DNA of 16,751 bases from JAUYIV01 sp040882645 (lineage in GTDB: Bacteria; Actinomycetota; Acidimicrobiia; Spongiisociales; UBA11373), in contig JBBEAX010000071.1 of the NCBI GenBank assembly GCA_040882645.1, positions 1 through 16,751 of the forward strand, written 5' to 3'. The translations under genes were made by a program, and so were the position numbers. The notes beneath the pieces were generated by a model that worked only from the letters and a program-made list of their open reading frames with translations, had not been told where the DNA came from and ran no database searches. Shown here piece after piece: positions 1 through 7,166 of this stretch (position 1 is the first letter of the stretch; each line of letters opens with the position of its first letter).

Positions 1-55
1 CCTCCGCCTCGCTTCGCTTCGGCACCTCCCCCGCCGAAGACGGCAGGGGAGGACG
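1..55 (-). repeat. Palindromic intergenic repeat, copy A (cut by window edge)
   Basis: Bases 1-35 are identical to 227-261, and bases 40-55 are identical to 284-299. CCTCCCC (25-31) pairs with GGGGAGG (46-52), with an inner GCCG/CGGC stem (33-36, 41-44). It differs from copy B in having a shorter interior, which resembles that of copy C near 14590. The element probably continues left of base 1. It contains no gene. Confidence 0.75.
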
Positions 56-120
56 CTGTTGTTGGCAGCCGGAGGCCAAACGAGCACGAAGGCTCCACCT
101 TCCCAACGTCTCACCCCGGC

Positions 121-172
121 TTCCGGGGGGAGTACCCCGAAGGGGGGAGGGGGGCAGCTGACCCTGCGAGCA
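121..172 (+). repeat. Palindromic intergenic repeat, fragment D
   Basis: The last 23 bases (150-172) are identical to 14655-14677, the end of copy C. The part before it is G-rich with a small CCCCGAAGGGG hairpin (136-146). I read it as another end of the same repeat family, in the opposite orientation to copies A and B. The rest of the gene-free stretch 1-304 (56-120 and 173-220) shows nothing I recognise. Confidence 0.65.
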
Positions 173-220
173 GGACTGGAGCCGGGTCTTAAGAAGTCGT
201 GAGACCGCACGCTGTCTCCG

Positions 221-300
221 CTGCCCCCTCCGCCTCGCTTCGCTTCGGCACCTCCCCCGCCCAAGGCGGCCGAAGGCCGCCCGACGGCAGGGGAGGACGT
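221..300 (-). repeat. Palindromic intergenic repeat, copy B
   Basis: CCTCCCC (251-257) pairs with GGGGAGG (291-297). Inside lies a perfect GGCGGCC-GAA-GGCCGCC hairpin (265-281) that recurs, reverse-complemented, in copy C at 14623-14639. Read on the minus strand it starts with ACGTCCTCC and ends with GGAGGGGGCAG, as copy C does on the plus strand. It lies 4 bp downstream of the cofE stop codon, so it could also act as the 3' end or terminator of the cofDE transcript, although no T-run follows. Confidence 0.75.
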
Positions 301-304
301 CTCC

Positions 305-1009
305 TTACAAGAAAAGATCCTCTTCCGCCGACCGCACCAGATCGCGCGCCCTTCCTTCGCCGCGCGTGAACTCCAGCCCGCGCAGCAACGCCGCCGGGAT
401 CGCGGTTGCCTTGCCCATGACCAGATCGGCGGCGGCGGCGATCTCGTCGATCACGGCGATCTCGGTGACGTGCAGTTCGCGGCCGCCGGCGTCGACGGTG
501 CCTTTGAGGTCGAGGATGGCGTCCATGCCAGAAAGGCCGATCGCCACGTCGACCAGGCCTTTGCGCCAGGGTCGGCCGAAGGTGTCGCTGATGATGACCG
601 CCAGGTCGACCCCGGTGGCCGCCTCGATCGCCTTGCGGATGCCGTGGGCGGACCGGTCTGGGTCGTGGGGGAGCAGCACTGCGGTGCCTGGTGCGGCGTT
701 GGAGCGGTCGACTCCGGCGTTGGCGCAGATGAATCCGTGCTTGGTACGGGCGATGATCAGGTCGCCGCGGCGGCGGACGATGTCGACGGCCTCTTGCATC
801 GCCAGTGCCCGGTAGGCGGGCTCCTCCTCGCCTTCGAGCAAGACCACGGCTCCCTCGGCCTTGGAGACCACCTTGTGGGTCACCACCAGGATGTCGCCCG
901 GCTCGGGTTCGAGGCCGGCGCGGCGGATGGCCTCGAGGAGGATGCTGGGGAGATCGTCGCCCTTGGCGATCTCGGGGATTCCCGGCAGCGGCGTGATCGT
1001 GAGGGTCAC
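305..1009 (-). CDS. cofE: Coenzyme F420-0:L-glutamate ligase CofE
   Basis: CofE adds gamma-linked glutamate residues to F420-0 using GTP, the last step of coenzyme F420 synthesis in the cytoplasm. The 234-residue product shows the family signatures: THKVVSKAEG (44-53), the FICANAGVDRSN stretch (93-104) and IISDTFGRPWR (139-149). Its length fits the single-domain archaeal CofE. The FMN-binding, nitroreductase-like C-terminal domain that makes mycobacterial FbiB about twice as long is absent, so the reduction of dehydro-F420-0 must be done elsewhere if the actinobacterial route is used. The start is GTG at 1009, in the 4-bp GTGA overlap with the cofD stop, with GAGGTG 8 nt upstream as ribosome binding site. 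The stop is TAA at 305-307. Translational coupling to cofD is likely. The identification is firm. Confidence 0.95.
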   Translation of the reverse strand: MTLTITPLPGIPEIAKGDDLPSILLEAIRRAGLEPEPGDILVVTHKVVSKAEGAVVLLEGEEEPAYRALAMQEAVDIVRRRGDLIIARTKHGFICANAGVDRSNAAPGTAVLLPHDPDRSAHGIRKAIEAATGVDLAVIISDTFGRPWRKGLVDVAIGLSGMDAILDLKGTVDAGGRELHVTEIAVIDEIAAAADLVMGKATAIPAALLRGLEFTRGEGRARDLVRSAEEDLFL

Positions 1010-1920
1010 AGTGCGAGCACCTCGGCAGCGAATCGGGCGGCGGCATCTCGGTCGGCGATGCGGGTATCGAGAGCATGGATCTTCACTTCGCCCGAGTCGA
1101 CTTCTTCGTCGGCGTCGCCCTGGTCGACGATCAGGTCGCTGAGCAGCGCCCGGTAGGCGGTGAGCACCCCGGCGGTGCCTGGGGGCAGGCCGAGGGAGGC
1201 CATCACCCGGTCGGCGGGTCCCTTGAGCGCCTTTCCGCCGAACAGCGGGCTCACCGCCACCACCCGGGGGGCGGCGAGGACCGCGTCGTGGATCTCCCGA
1301 ATCGCCAGAATCGGCCAGATCGAGAGGGGAGGGTTGGAGGGGGCGATCACCACCAGGTCGGCCTCGTCGATCGCCTCGACCACGCCGGGCGCTGGCTTGG
1401 CGTGCTCGGCCCCTTCGAAATCGACCTCGGCGACCTCATCGCGATTTCCCCGCACGACGAAGTACTCCTGGAACCCGAGCCACTCACCCTCGGTGGTGCG
1501 CACCCTGGTGCGGAGGGTGTCGTCGGAGGCGGGCACCACCCGCTGTTCGATGCCGAGGACTCGTGCCATCCGGTCGGTGATCGAGGAGAGGGTCTCTCCT
1601 CCGTCGAGCGCCTGGGTGCGGGCGAGGCAGGTGGCGAGATCGACGTCGCCCAGCCGGAACGTGGTGTCGACTCCGAGGCGATCCAGGGCGTCCATCACCG
1701 TGAAGGTGTCGTCCGCCCGGCCCCAACCCTGGGGTCCTTCGACCCCGGCCAGGGTGTAGACGACGGTGTCGAGATCGGCGGAGACATGCACGCCGTGAAT
1801 CCGCTCGTCGTCGCCGACGTTCACGATCACGGTGAGCTCGTCGGGCGCGAGCACCGCGGCGAAGCCACGCGCCGCGCGCGCCCCGCCAACGCCGCCTGAG
1901 AGGAGGGTCACCCGGCTCAA
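1006..1920 (-). CDS. cofD: 2-phospho-L-lactate (or phosphoenolpyruvate) transferase CofD/FbiA
   Basis: CofD transfers a phospholactyl or enolpyruvylphosphate group from its guanosine diphosphate adduct to the deazaflavin Fo, forming (dehydro-)F420-0. The 304-residue protein opens with the nucleotide-binding glycine-rich loop GGVGGARAARG (9-19), followed by NVGDDERIHGVHVSADLDT (about 37-55) and the APSNPPLS motif typical of the family. I choose TTG at 1918-1920 as start: it follows GGAGG by 7 nt and places the conserved loop at the N-terminus. The frame stays open far upstream, but that part is antisense to the glycosyltransferase gene and shows no family similarity. A GTG three codons further in is a weaker alternative. 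The gene is divergent from 1951-4734, with only 30 bp between starts. Confidence 0.94.
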   Translation of the reverse strand: MSRVTLLSGGVGGARAARGFAAVLAPDELTVIVNVGDDERIHGVHVSADLDTVVYTLAGVEGPQGWGRADDTFTVMDALDRLGVDTTFRLGDVDLATCLARTQALDGGETLSSITDRMARVLGIEQRVVPASDDTLRTRVRTTEGEWLGFQEYFVVRGNRDEVAEVDFEGAEHAKPAPGVVEAIDEADLVVIAPSNPPLSIWPILAIREIHDAVLAAPRVVAVSPLFGGKALKGPADRVMASLGLPPGTAGVLTAYRALLSDLIVDQGDADEEVDSGEVKIHALDTRIADRDAAARFAAEVLAL

Positions 1921-1933
1921 ATCCCTGCCTCCA

Positions 1934-1939
1934 TAGAAT
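1934..1939 (+). promoter_or_regulatory. Candidate -10 element for the glycosyltransferase operon
   Basis: TAGAAT lies 11 nt before the ATG at 1951. Transcription would start about 5 nt before the ATG, so the mRNA would be nearly leaderless. No Shine-Dalgarno sequence or clear -35 box is visible. The site lies inside the 30-bp gap to cofD, whose own ribosome binding site overlaps the opposite strand here. Confidence 0.5.
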
Positions 1940-1950
1940 GCGCCCCGGTC

Positions 1951-4734
1951 ATGTCCACGGATCCTTCCACTCCCAGCGCGGCTCCCGCGCCCTCCGTTGC
2001 CGCGGTGGTCACTGCGGACGACGCGGCATTGCTTCAGCGGTGCCTCGAGGCGATCGGTCGGCAAGTGTACGGACCGTCCAAGGTGTTCGTCGTGGGCGGA
2101 GACGAAGCCGTGCGGCGCGTCGCCGCCGACTCCGATGCCTCTTGGCGTCCCAACATCGGCGGCATCTACGACACCATGGGGCCCGGCATCTCCTACATCT
2201 GGGCGCTGGGGCAGCGGGCCCGGCCCGAACCCGGGGCGCTCAAGGCGTTGATCGAGGACGGGGCGCGGGTCGACGCATCCGTCGCCGGCTCGAAGGTGGT
2301 CGACTACGAGAACCCCGAGCTGCTCGTCTCGGTGGGGTACGCCACAGACGTGTTCGACGCTCCGTACAGCGGCCTGCAGGAAGGCGAACTCGACCAGGAG
2401 CAGTACGACGTCATCCGGGACGTGGCCTCGGTCGCCGGAACCTCGATGCTGATCCGCCGGGACATCTTTCGCGGGCTCGGTGGCCTCGACTCGAGGATGA
2501 CCCAGACCGCGGCTGCCATCGACTTTTGCCAGCGGACCCGCTTGCGGGGCGGGAGGGTCGTGGCCATCCCGTCGTCGGTGGTGCGCTACGAAGGTCCCGA
2601 CCCTTCCCCGAGGTGGCGGGAGCGGGCGGGGGAGACCCGGGCGATGATCAAGGCGTACAGCGCATTGACCCTGCTCTGGGCGTTGCCGGTGGCGTTCCTG
2701 GTCGGCGTGATCGAGAGCTTGCTCTCGTTGTTCGTGGGGCGGTTCCCGCTTCCAGGTTTGATCGCCGGTGGCTTCTGGAACATCTGGAACCTGCCTTCCG
2801 CCATGCGAGCTCGCTGGCAAGCCCGCCGCGGCCGCGAGGTGGGTGACGAGGAGCTGTTTCGCTATCAGGTGAATGGATCGGCGCGCCTCCGCAAGATCTA
2901 CGAAGAAGTGGGTGAACGCCTGCGGTCGCGGTTCCCCGAAGGCGTGCTGTCAGGATTCAATGAGGCGGTCGAGGCGGGACAGCAGCGGATACGCAAGCCG
3001 GCATTCTTCATCGGCTTCCTCGCCATCCTCTTCGGCTTGCTGGCCACTCGGGGGATATGGGGCGATCACCTGCCGGTGGTGGGATTCTCCCTCCCGCCAC
3101 CCGACTCGGCCGTGGCGACGCTCGGTGCCTACGCCGGAGGCTGGAACCCGGCCGGGCTGGGTTCGCCTGAGGTGTTGCACCCGTCGGTGGCGGCGACCGC
3201 CTTGGTGCAACTCCTGACCCTGGGCCGCGGAGGTGCCGCGGTTGCCATGATCGTGCTGGCGTCGTTCCTGCTGGGGATCTTCGGGATGGCGCGGCTGCTG
3301 CGGACATGGGGGCTCGGCTCGGTTCCCGGATACTTCGCCGGGATCGTTCTCATGGGTGGTTTCGCGCTGGCGGGAGCGACGGCGGGCACTCACTGGACCG
3401 CGATCCCGTCGGTTGCCGCCCTGCCGTGGGCGGTCTCGGGCGCGCTGCGGCCGTGGACCGGGGGGCGGATCGTCAAGGCAGGCCGATTTGCCGGGGTGGT
3501 GCTCCCCGTCGGTGTGATCGCGGCGTTCACCCCGTTGGCGCTGGTCGTGCCCGTGGTGGCCTTGGTGATCTGGGCCTTGGTGGGCTTAGGAGACCGCTGG
3601 GGTGCGGTCGGCCGCATCTCGATCTCCGCGGTGGCAGCCCTGCCGCTCTTGCTCCCGTGGATCCTCTACGCCGACCTCCTCGGCCACCTCGGGGAGGGCG
3701 ACAAGGCCTTCTGGGAACCGGCGTGGCCGATGGTTCTTCTCGTGGCCCTGGCGGTCTTCGGTGCGCTGGCCTCACGCGATCCGGTGCTGATGTCGCTTGG
3801 TGCCTGGGGCGCGGTCCTGGCGGCACTGGGTGCCATCGCCGCGCGCAGCGGCAGCCTCGGTTCGGGTGCCGCGGTCGAGGTGGCAGGGCAGATCGCGGCT
3901 GCGCTGGGGGTGGCGGTGGTCGTCGGGTGCGCCCTCGACGCCAATTCGCGGCGGAAGGAGGTCAGGGGCACCGAATACATCGGTGTGGTCGCCGGCACGA
4001 CTGCAGCGGTCGTCATGGTGATGCTCACGATGTTGGTGGCCGGGCCGGGGCGTGCGGGACTTCCGACAGACGAATTGACCGGCGATCTCGCCTTTGCCGT
4101 ACCGCAGAACGCCGCTCCGACCCGGGTGTTGATGTTCGGCACCGCGCTGCCGGGCACGACCCGGCAACTCGAAGGTCTTCCTTACCGGGTGATCGTTCCC
4201 CCGTACCCGACAACCTGGGAGGCCCGGCTCAATGAGCCCCGGCTTGGCGATGATGCACTCCACGCCGTGCTCGAGGATCTGCTCGACGGACGGGTTCGCC
4301 GCGCCGGGGGATTGCTGGCCGAGTTCGGCATCGGGTGGGTGGCGTTCTCCGAGCCCAGCCCGCTCGAGCAGGTCTTCGCCGCCCAGCTCGATCTGGTCCC
4401 GCTCACCTCCCTTCGCTTTCCGGTGTTCCGCAACGAGGTGCCGACCGCACTGGCCCTCACCCCCGATGGCACCGGATGGGACTTGGCCGGCACCGGCTAT
4501 CGATCCGGCGATGGGGCGGCAACGCCTGCGATCGTGATTGCATCTAACGCCGACCACCGGTGGGGTCCCGGTTCTTGGGAGCAGGTCGAGTGGTCGAACC
4601 AGGTGGTCCCGAGCGAGCACTCGGTTCGCTTCCAGCCCTACGGTCCCCGGCGGTTGATGGCGATCGCCGCCGGCGTCTGGCTGGCCGCGCTGGCGGCCGT
4701 GTGGGCATCGAGTCGGAGGAGGGTCAAGTCGTGA
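1951..4734 (+). CDS. Large membrane protein with degenerate GT2 glycosyltransferase domain
   Basis: This 927-residue protein has an N-terminal GT2-like domain (about 15-215), a first membrane segment near 237-262, a cytoplasmic linker, roughly ten further hydrophobic segments (350-700), an outer domain (about 703-897) and a last membrane segment (900-918). Homologues sit beside fbiA/DUF5719 genes in other actinobacteria and are annotated as family 2 glycosyltransferases. Segments typical of the family are seen: GSKVVDYENPELL (113-125), the GELDQEQYDVIRDV stretch (145-158) and MLIRRDIFRGLGGLD (166-180). The part that should carry the DxD-type sugar-nucleotide motif seems deleted: ISYIWALGQRA runs straight into RPEPGALKALIE near residue 90. 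Catalysis is therefore doubtful. The ATG start has no ribosome binding site. The stop overlaps the next gene by 4 bp. Confidence 0.8.
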   Translation: MSTDPSTPSAAPAPSVAAVVTADDAALLQRCLEAIGRQVYGPSKVFVVGGDEAVRRVAADSDASWRPNIGGIYDTMGPGISYIWALGQRARPEPGALKALIEDGARVDASVAGSKVVDYENPELLVSVGYATDVFDAPYSGLQEGELDQEQYDVIRDVASVAGTSMLIRRDIFRGLGGLDSRMTQTAAAIDFCQRTRLRGGRVVAIPSSVVRYEGPDPSPRWRERAGETRAMIKAYSALTLLWALPVAFLVGVIESLLSLFVGRFPLPGLIAGGFWNIWNLPSAMRARWQARRGREVGDEELFRYQVNGSARLRKIYEEVGERLRSRFPEGVLSGFNEAVEAGQQRIRKPAFFIGFLAILFGLLATRGIWGDHLPVVGFSLPPPDSAVATLGAYAGGWNPAGLGSPEVLHPSVAATALVQLLTLGRGGAAVAMIVLASFLLGIFGMARLLRTWGLGSVPGYFAGIVLMGGFALAGATAGTHWTAIPSVAALPWAVSGALRPWTGGRIVKAGRFAGVVLPVGVIAAFTPLALVVPVVALVIWALVGLGDRWGAVGRISISAVAALPLLLPWILYADLLGHLGEGDKAFWEPAWPMVLLVALAVFGALASRDPVLMSLGAWGAVLAALGAIAARSGSLGSGAAVEVAGQIAAALGVAVVVGCALDANSRRKEVRGTEYIGVVAGTTAAVVMVMLTMLVAGPGRAGLPTDELTGDLAFAVPQNAAPTRVLMFGTALPGTTRQLEGLPYRVIVPPYPTTWEARLNEPRLGDDALHAVLEDLLDGRVRRAGGLLAEFGIGWVAFSEPSPLEQVFAAQLDLVPLTSLRFPVFRNEVPTALALTPDGTGWDLAGTGYRSGDGAATPAIVIASNADHRWGPGSWEQVEWSNQVVPSEHSVRFQPYGPRRLMAIAAGVWLAALAAVWASSRRRVKS

Positions 4735-6062
4735 GGCGCACCCCGATTGCCGTGTTGATCGGAGCGCTGCTCGCCGGGGCGTATCTGCTGCCCGCCCCCG
4801 ACCCGGCGCCCGAGCCCCTTGCCGGAGTCATCATCGAAAGACCGGGAATCGAATCACCCGTGGACGCAGCCATCTGGTATTGCTCGTGGGCCCAGTCGGG
4901 AGCGGAGCGAGACTCGATGGTGTCGGTGGCCTCGATGATGCCTGCCCAGGCGGAGTTCACCTTTCCGGTGGCGATCCCCGGAGAAGATCCGGACACGGCT
5001 CAACTCGAGATGCTCGGGCCGGGCGCGGCGGTGCTGACCCTCTCGGACATTGCCCAACGGGGCGACTCACCATCATTCATCGAGTTCACCGGCGGACCAT
5101 CGGCGGCGACCGTGACCGTGGTCGGCGACGTGCTCGCGGCGGACGCGTGTGCCGCCTCCGGTCCCGACGAGTGGTTCTTCGTTGGGGGATCGACTCGTAC
5201 CGGCGAGACCCTTCGCTTGCGGCTCTTCAACCCGTTCCCCGAGATCGCCAGGGTCACGGTTTCCGGGTTCTCAGAGATCGGCGTCGAAGCACTGGGCGAC
5301 TTGCGGTCGCTCACGGTGAACCCACGGTCGTGGCGCGACATCGACTTTCAGGAATTGCTGCGCCAGCGGGAGACACTCGCCATCTCGGTTCGCACCGAAA
5401 GCGGCTTGATCGTCCCGTCGATGTCGTTCGCGAACGACGCCGACGAGGCGTGGTGGAGCGGCACCGGGCTTTCGACCGAGTGGGAGTTCCCGGTCGTTCG
5501 GCAGGTGGGTCTGGAGGATGCCGCCATCGTGGTGGCCAATCCCGGTCTCGCTCCGGCCGAGATCACGGTCGACATCTTCACGCGGGCCGGACCGCAGCCG
5601 GCCGCACTGACGTTCACGGTCGGGGCCGAATCTCCCCTCCGGATCGGATTCGACGACATCGAGGAGACGGTGATCGGAGCTCGGCTCACCGCAACCTCGC
5701 CGGTTGCCGCGGCGGTGGTGGCAACGGGGGAGGCGGGCACCGCCGTGACTTCCGGGATACCGGCGACATCACGGACCTGGCTGCTGCCGGGGCTTCGCGC
5801 AGCCGAACCCGACGAAGGCTTCTTGTGGCTCCTGAACTCTGGGGACGAAGCGGTCACCGTCACGATCGGAGTGCTCACCGCCTCGGCGACGATCAATACG
5901 AAGGAGGTCCTCGACCCGGGGACCATCCGTCGCATCCAGGTCGACGACGTGACCGCGCTGGGCTACGTGGTCTTTGCCGCCGATCCCTTCAGTGCCGGGT
6001 GGAGCATCGTTGGGTCGACCGGTGCGGCTTTCTCGACCGGCCTGTCCGTTCAGGAGGAGTGA
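4731..6062 (+). CDS. DUF5719 family secreted or membrane-anchored protein
   Basis: The product has 443 residues and unknown function. Residues 5-20 form a hydrophobic N-terminal signal or anchor, followed by a Pro-rich stretch (21-29), so the rest probably lies outside the membrane. The WYCSWAQSG segment (49-57), the repeated beta-rich units and the STEWEFPVV segment are typical of DUF5719, a family found next to large GT2 membrane proteins in actinobacteria. The start is GTG at 4731, in a GTGA overlap with the upstream stop; a GGAGGAGGG ribosome binding site lies about 10 nt before it. The position in the operon suggests that it works with the upstream membrane protein in envelope assembly, which is inference. 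Confidence 0.8.
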   Translation: MRRTPIAVLIGALLAGAYLLPAPDPAPEPLAGVIIERPGIESPVDAAIWYCSWAQSGAERDSMVSVASMMPAQAEFTFPVAIPGEDPDTAQLEMLGPGAAVLTLSDIAQRGDSPSFIEFTGGPSAATVTVVGDVLAADACAASGPDEWFFVGGSTRTGETLRLRLFNPFPEIARVTVSGFSEIGVEALGDLRSLTVNPRSWRDIDFQELLRQRETLAISVRTESGLIVPSMSFANDADEAWWSGTGLSTEWEFPVVRQVGLEDAAIVVANPGLAPAEITVDIFTRAGPQPAALTFTVGAESPLRIGFDDIEETVIGARLTATSPVAAAVVATGEAGTAVTSGIPATSRTWLLPGLRAAEPDEGFLWLLNSGDEAVTVTIGVLTASATINTKEVLDPGTIRRIQVDDVTALGYVVFAADPFSAGWSIVGSTGAAFSTGLSVQEE

Positions 6063-6063
6063 C

Positions 6064-6450
6064 ATGCCGGGCGGCCTGATCTTCGCCGCGTTGTCCGTGG
6101 CGATGGCGGTGGCGTTTGCAGTCGGCGCCAGTCGCTTCACCCGGCGCCGGGCCGAGACCGCTGCCCTCGACCTCGGCGGTATCGCCGGCCGGGTGGTGTT
6201 CTTCGCCGACGAGGCGTGCAAGCGGTGCCCGGCGGCCCGGGACGCCCTGGTCGCCTCCGGGGTGGAGTTCGAAGAGATCCGCTACGGCGACGACCCCCAA
6301 CGCTTCCGCGCCACCGGAGCAACCGCCGTGCCATTGGTGGTGGTCCGCGGAGAGGATGGACTCGAGGTGGGAAGAATCGCCGGAGAGGTGAGAGGCAGCA
6401 AACTCGCGGTGCTTCTCAAGAGGGCGGGGATTCAGGAAGGCGGCGCATAG
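6064..6450 (+). CDS. Membrane-anchored thioredoxin/glutaredoxin-fold protein
   Basis: This small protein (128 residues) has one N-terminal membrane segment (about 4-22), a basic stretch (24-29) and a thioredoxin-like domain. The redox motif CKRC is at 52-55, just after the first beta strand (RVVFFADEA). AVPLVVV with Pro90 fits the cis-proline loop. The basic side after the membrane segment suggests that the domain faces the cytoplasm, but the topology is uncertain. It resembles glutaredoxin-like proteins in size and spacing. ATG at 6064 follows AGGAGG by 6 nt, and the gene begins 1 nt after the DUF5719 stop, so the two are co-transcribed. A partner protein cannot be read from the sequence. 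Confidence 0.75.
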   Translation: MPGGLIFAALSVAMAVAFAVGASRFTRRRAETAALDLGGIAGRVVFFADEACKRCPAARDALVASGVEFEEIRYGDDPQRFRATGATAVPLVVVRGEDGLEVGRIAGEVRGSKLAVLLKRAGIQEGGA

Positions 6451-6474
6451 CAGGCGCAGCAGAAACCGGTGATC

Positions 6475-6506
6475 TGCGAATTGCGAATTGCGAATTGCGA
6501 ATTGCG
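6475..6506 (+). repeat. Tandem 7-bp repeat, TGCGAAT x 4.6
   Basis: There are four exact copies of TGCGAAT (6475-6502) plus a partial fifth. It starts 24 bp after the stop codon of the thioredoxin-fold gene. Related heptamers occur at 13166-13195 (same strand) and 14543-14570 (opposite strand), each next to a GC-rich hairpin. Confidence 0.9.
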
Positions 6507-6511
6507 GGGCC

Positions 6512-6527
6512 GGGCGGAAGCCCGCCC
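6512..6527 (+). terminator. GC-rich hairpin 3' of the glycosyltransferase operon
   Basis: GGGCGG (6512-6517) pairs with CCGCCC (6522-6527) across an AAGC loop. There is no T-run, so it is a weak intrinsic terminator candidate. It directly follows the heptamer repeat. Confidence 0.45.
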
Positions 6528-6544
6528 TCCTAACCACACCCCCG

Positions 6545-6564
6545 TAATCACACGAATGTGATTA
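6545..6564 (+). promoter_or_regulatory. Perfect palindrome, likely operator, at the DUF3499 promoter
   Basis: TAATCACA (6545-6552), CGAA, TGTGATTA (6557-6564): 8-bp arms with no mismatch. The right arm overlaps the first two bases of the candidate -10 hexamer TAGAGT (6563-6568), so a bound protein would block RNA polymerase. I cannot assign the regulator. It is not the usual CRP/Rex order, in which TGTGA comes first. Confidence 0.65.
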
Positions 6565-6568
6565 GAGT
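6563..6568 (+). promoter_or_regulatory. Leaderless -10 element for the DUF3499 gene
   Basis: TAGAGT ends 8 nt before the ATG at 6577, placing the transcription start within about 2 nt of the start codon. No Shine-Dalgarno sequence is present; the gap is C-rich. The same spacing is seen upstream of 7480, 13274 and the minus-strand gene starting at 10392. Confidence 0.65.
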
Positions 6569-6576
6569 TCCCCCCT

Positions 6577-6804
6577 ATGACCGAACACTGCGTTCGCTGC
6601 GCGACCCCGGCCGGCATCGTGATGAGGTTCCATTACATGGAGCGCACGATGTGGCTCGAGGATCTTCGAGAGCCCGTCGTCCCCGGCGCCGGGTATGCGA
6701 TGTGCGAAGACCATGCCGGGCGAATGACGCCACCGGTGGGTTGGACCCTCGTCGACCGCCGGCAGCCCGTTCGCCCGCTATTCGCTTCGCTCGAAGTCGC
6801 CTGA
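6577..6804 (+). CDS. DUF3499 family small zinc-binding-type protein
   Basis: The protein has 75 residues and unknown function, and matches the layout of actinobacterial DUF3499 proteins (Rv3258c-like), which sit between fbiA and the phosphomannomutase gene. Two pairs of probable metal ligands are visible: C5-x2-C8 and C43-x2-H46, with EDHAGRMTPPVGW (44-56) matching the conserved C-terminal block of the family. The N-terminal CVRCATPAG is also typical. The gene has its own leaderless-type promoter and a palindromic operator, so it probably begins a new transcription unit with the next one or two small genes. The family assignment rests on recalled motifs and synteny; the function is open. Confidence 0.8.
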   Translation: MTEHCVRCATPAGIVMRFHYMERTMWLEDLREPVVPGAGYAMCEDHAGRMTPPVGWTLVDRRQPVRPLFASLEVA

Positions 6805-6810
6805 CGAAGG

Positions 6811-7104
6811 ATGCCCATCGACCGGGACGTGCTCGACGCCGTCCTCGAGATGGACGAGCACGAGCTGAGGAGGATTGTGATCCTCGCCCGGGCTCGCCTG
6901 GAGTCGCGTGGGGTCCGTTTCGAAGACGGGACTCCCGAAGTGAAACTCCGCAAGCAACTGGTGCGCTGCGGCAAGGAGAACTGCACCCGATGCCCCCACG
7001 GGCCTTACTGGTACGCCTACTGGCGTGAGGACGGAAGGCGACGCTCCCGGTATGTGGGCAAGCTCGGCGCGGCCGACATTTCACCCCCTCCAACGAATAA
7101 CTAG
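6811..7104 (+). CDS. DUF6788-like small zinc-finger-type protein
   Basis: The protein has 97 residues. An N-terminal helical region (1-33) is followed by a Cys-rich block with C53-x4-C58-x2-C61 and H63, then HGPYWYAYWRE and RSRYVGKL (63-85). This Cys block followed by a GPYWY...YVGK stretch is the signature of DUF6788 proteins, whose function is unknown and which often occur near mobile elements. Here the gene is 6 bp after the DUF3499 stop in a conserved block, so a housekeeping role is equally possible. ATG at 6811 is preceded directly by AAGG, which is close for a ribosome binding site. GTG at 6829 is an alternative start. Confidence 0.7.
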   Translation: MPIDRDVLDAVLEMDEHELRRIVILARARLESRGVRFEDGTPEVKLRKQLVRCGKENCTRCPHGPYWYAYWREDGRRRSRYVGKLGAADISPPPTNN

Positions 7105-7166
7105 TCAACCCCGTCTGGGGGCTTGCCGAAGGAAAAATCGAACGGTGGAAACGAGGAGGAAGCCAT

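Noticed and set aside
1006..2820. A 604-codon minus-strand reading frame that includes cofD
   Set aside because: Only the part from 1920 down matches CofD. The upstream part is antisense to the glycosyltransferase gene, and the TTG at 1920 has a good ribosome binding site.
6811..7104. Remnant of an insertion sequence, because DUF6788 proteins often adjoin transposases
   Set aside because: No transposase fragment, terminal inverted repeats or target duplication is visible, and the gene is tightly spaced after DUF3499.
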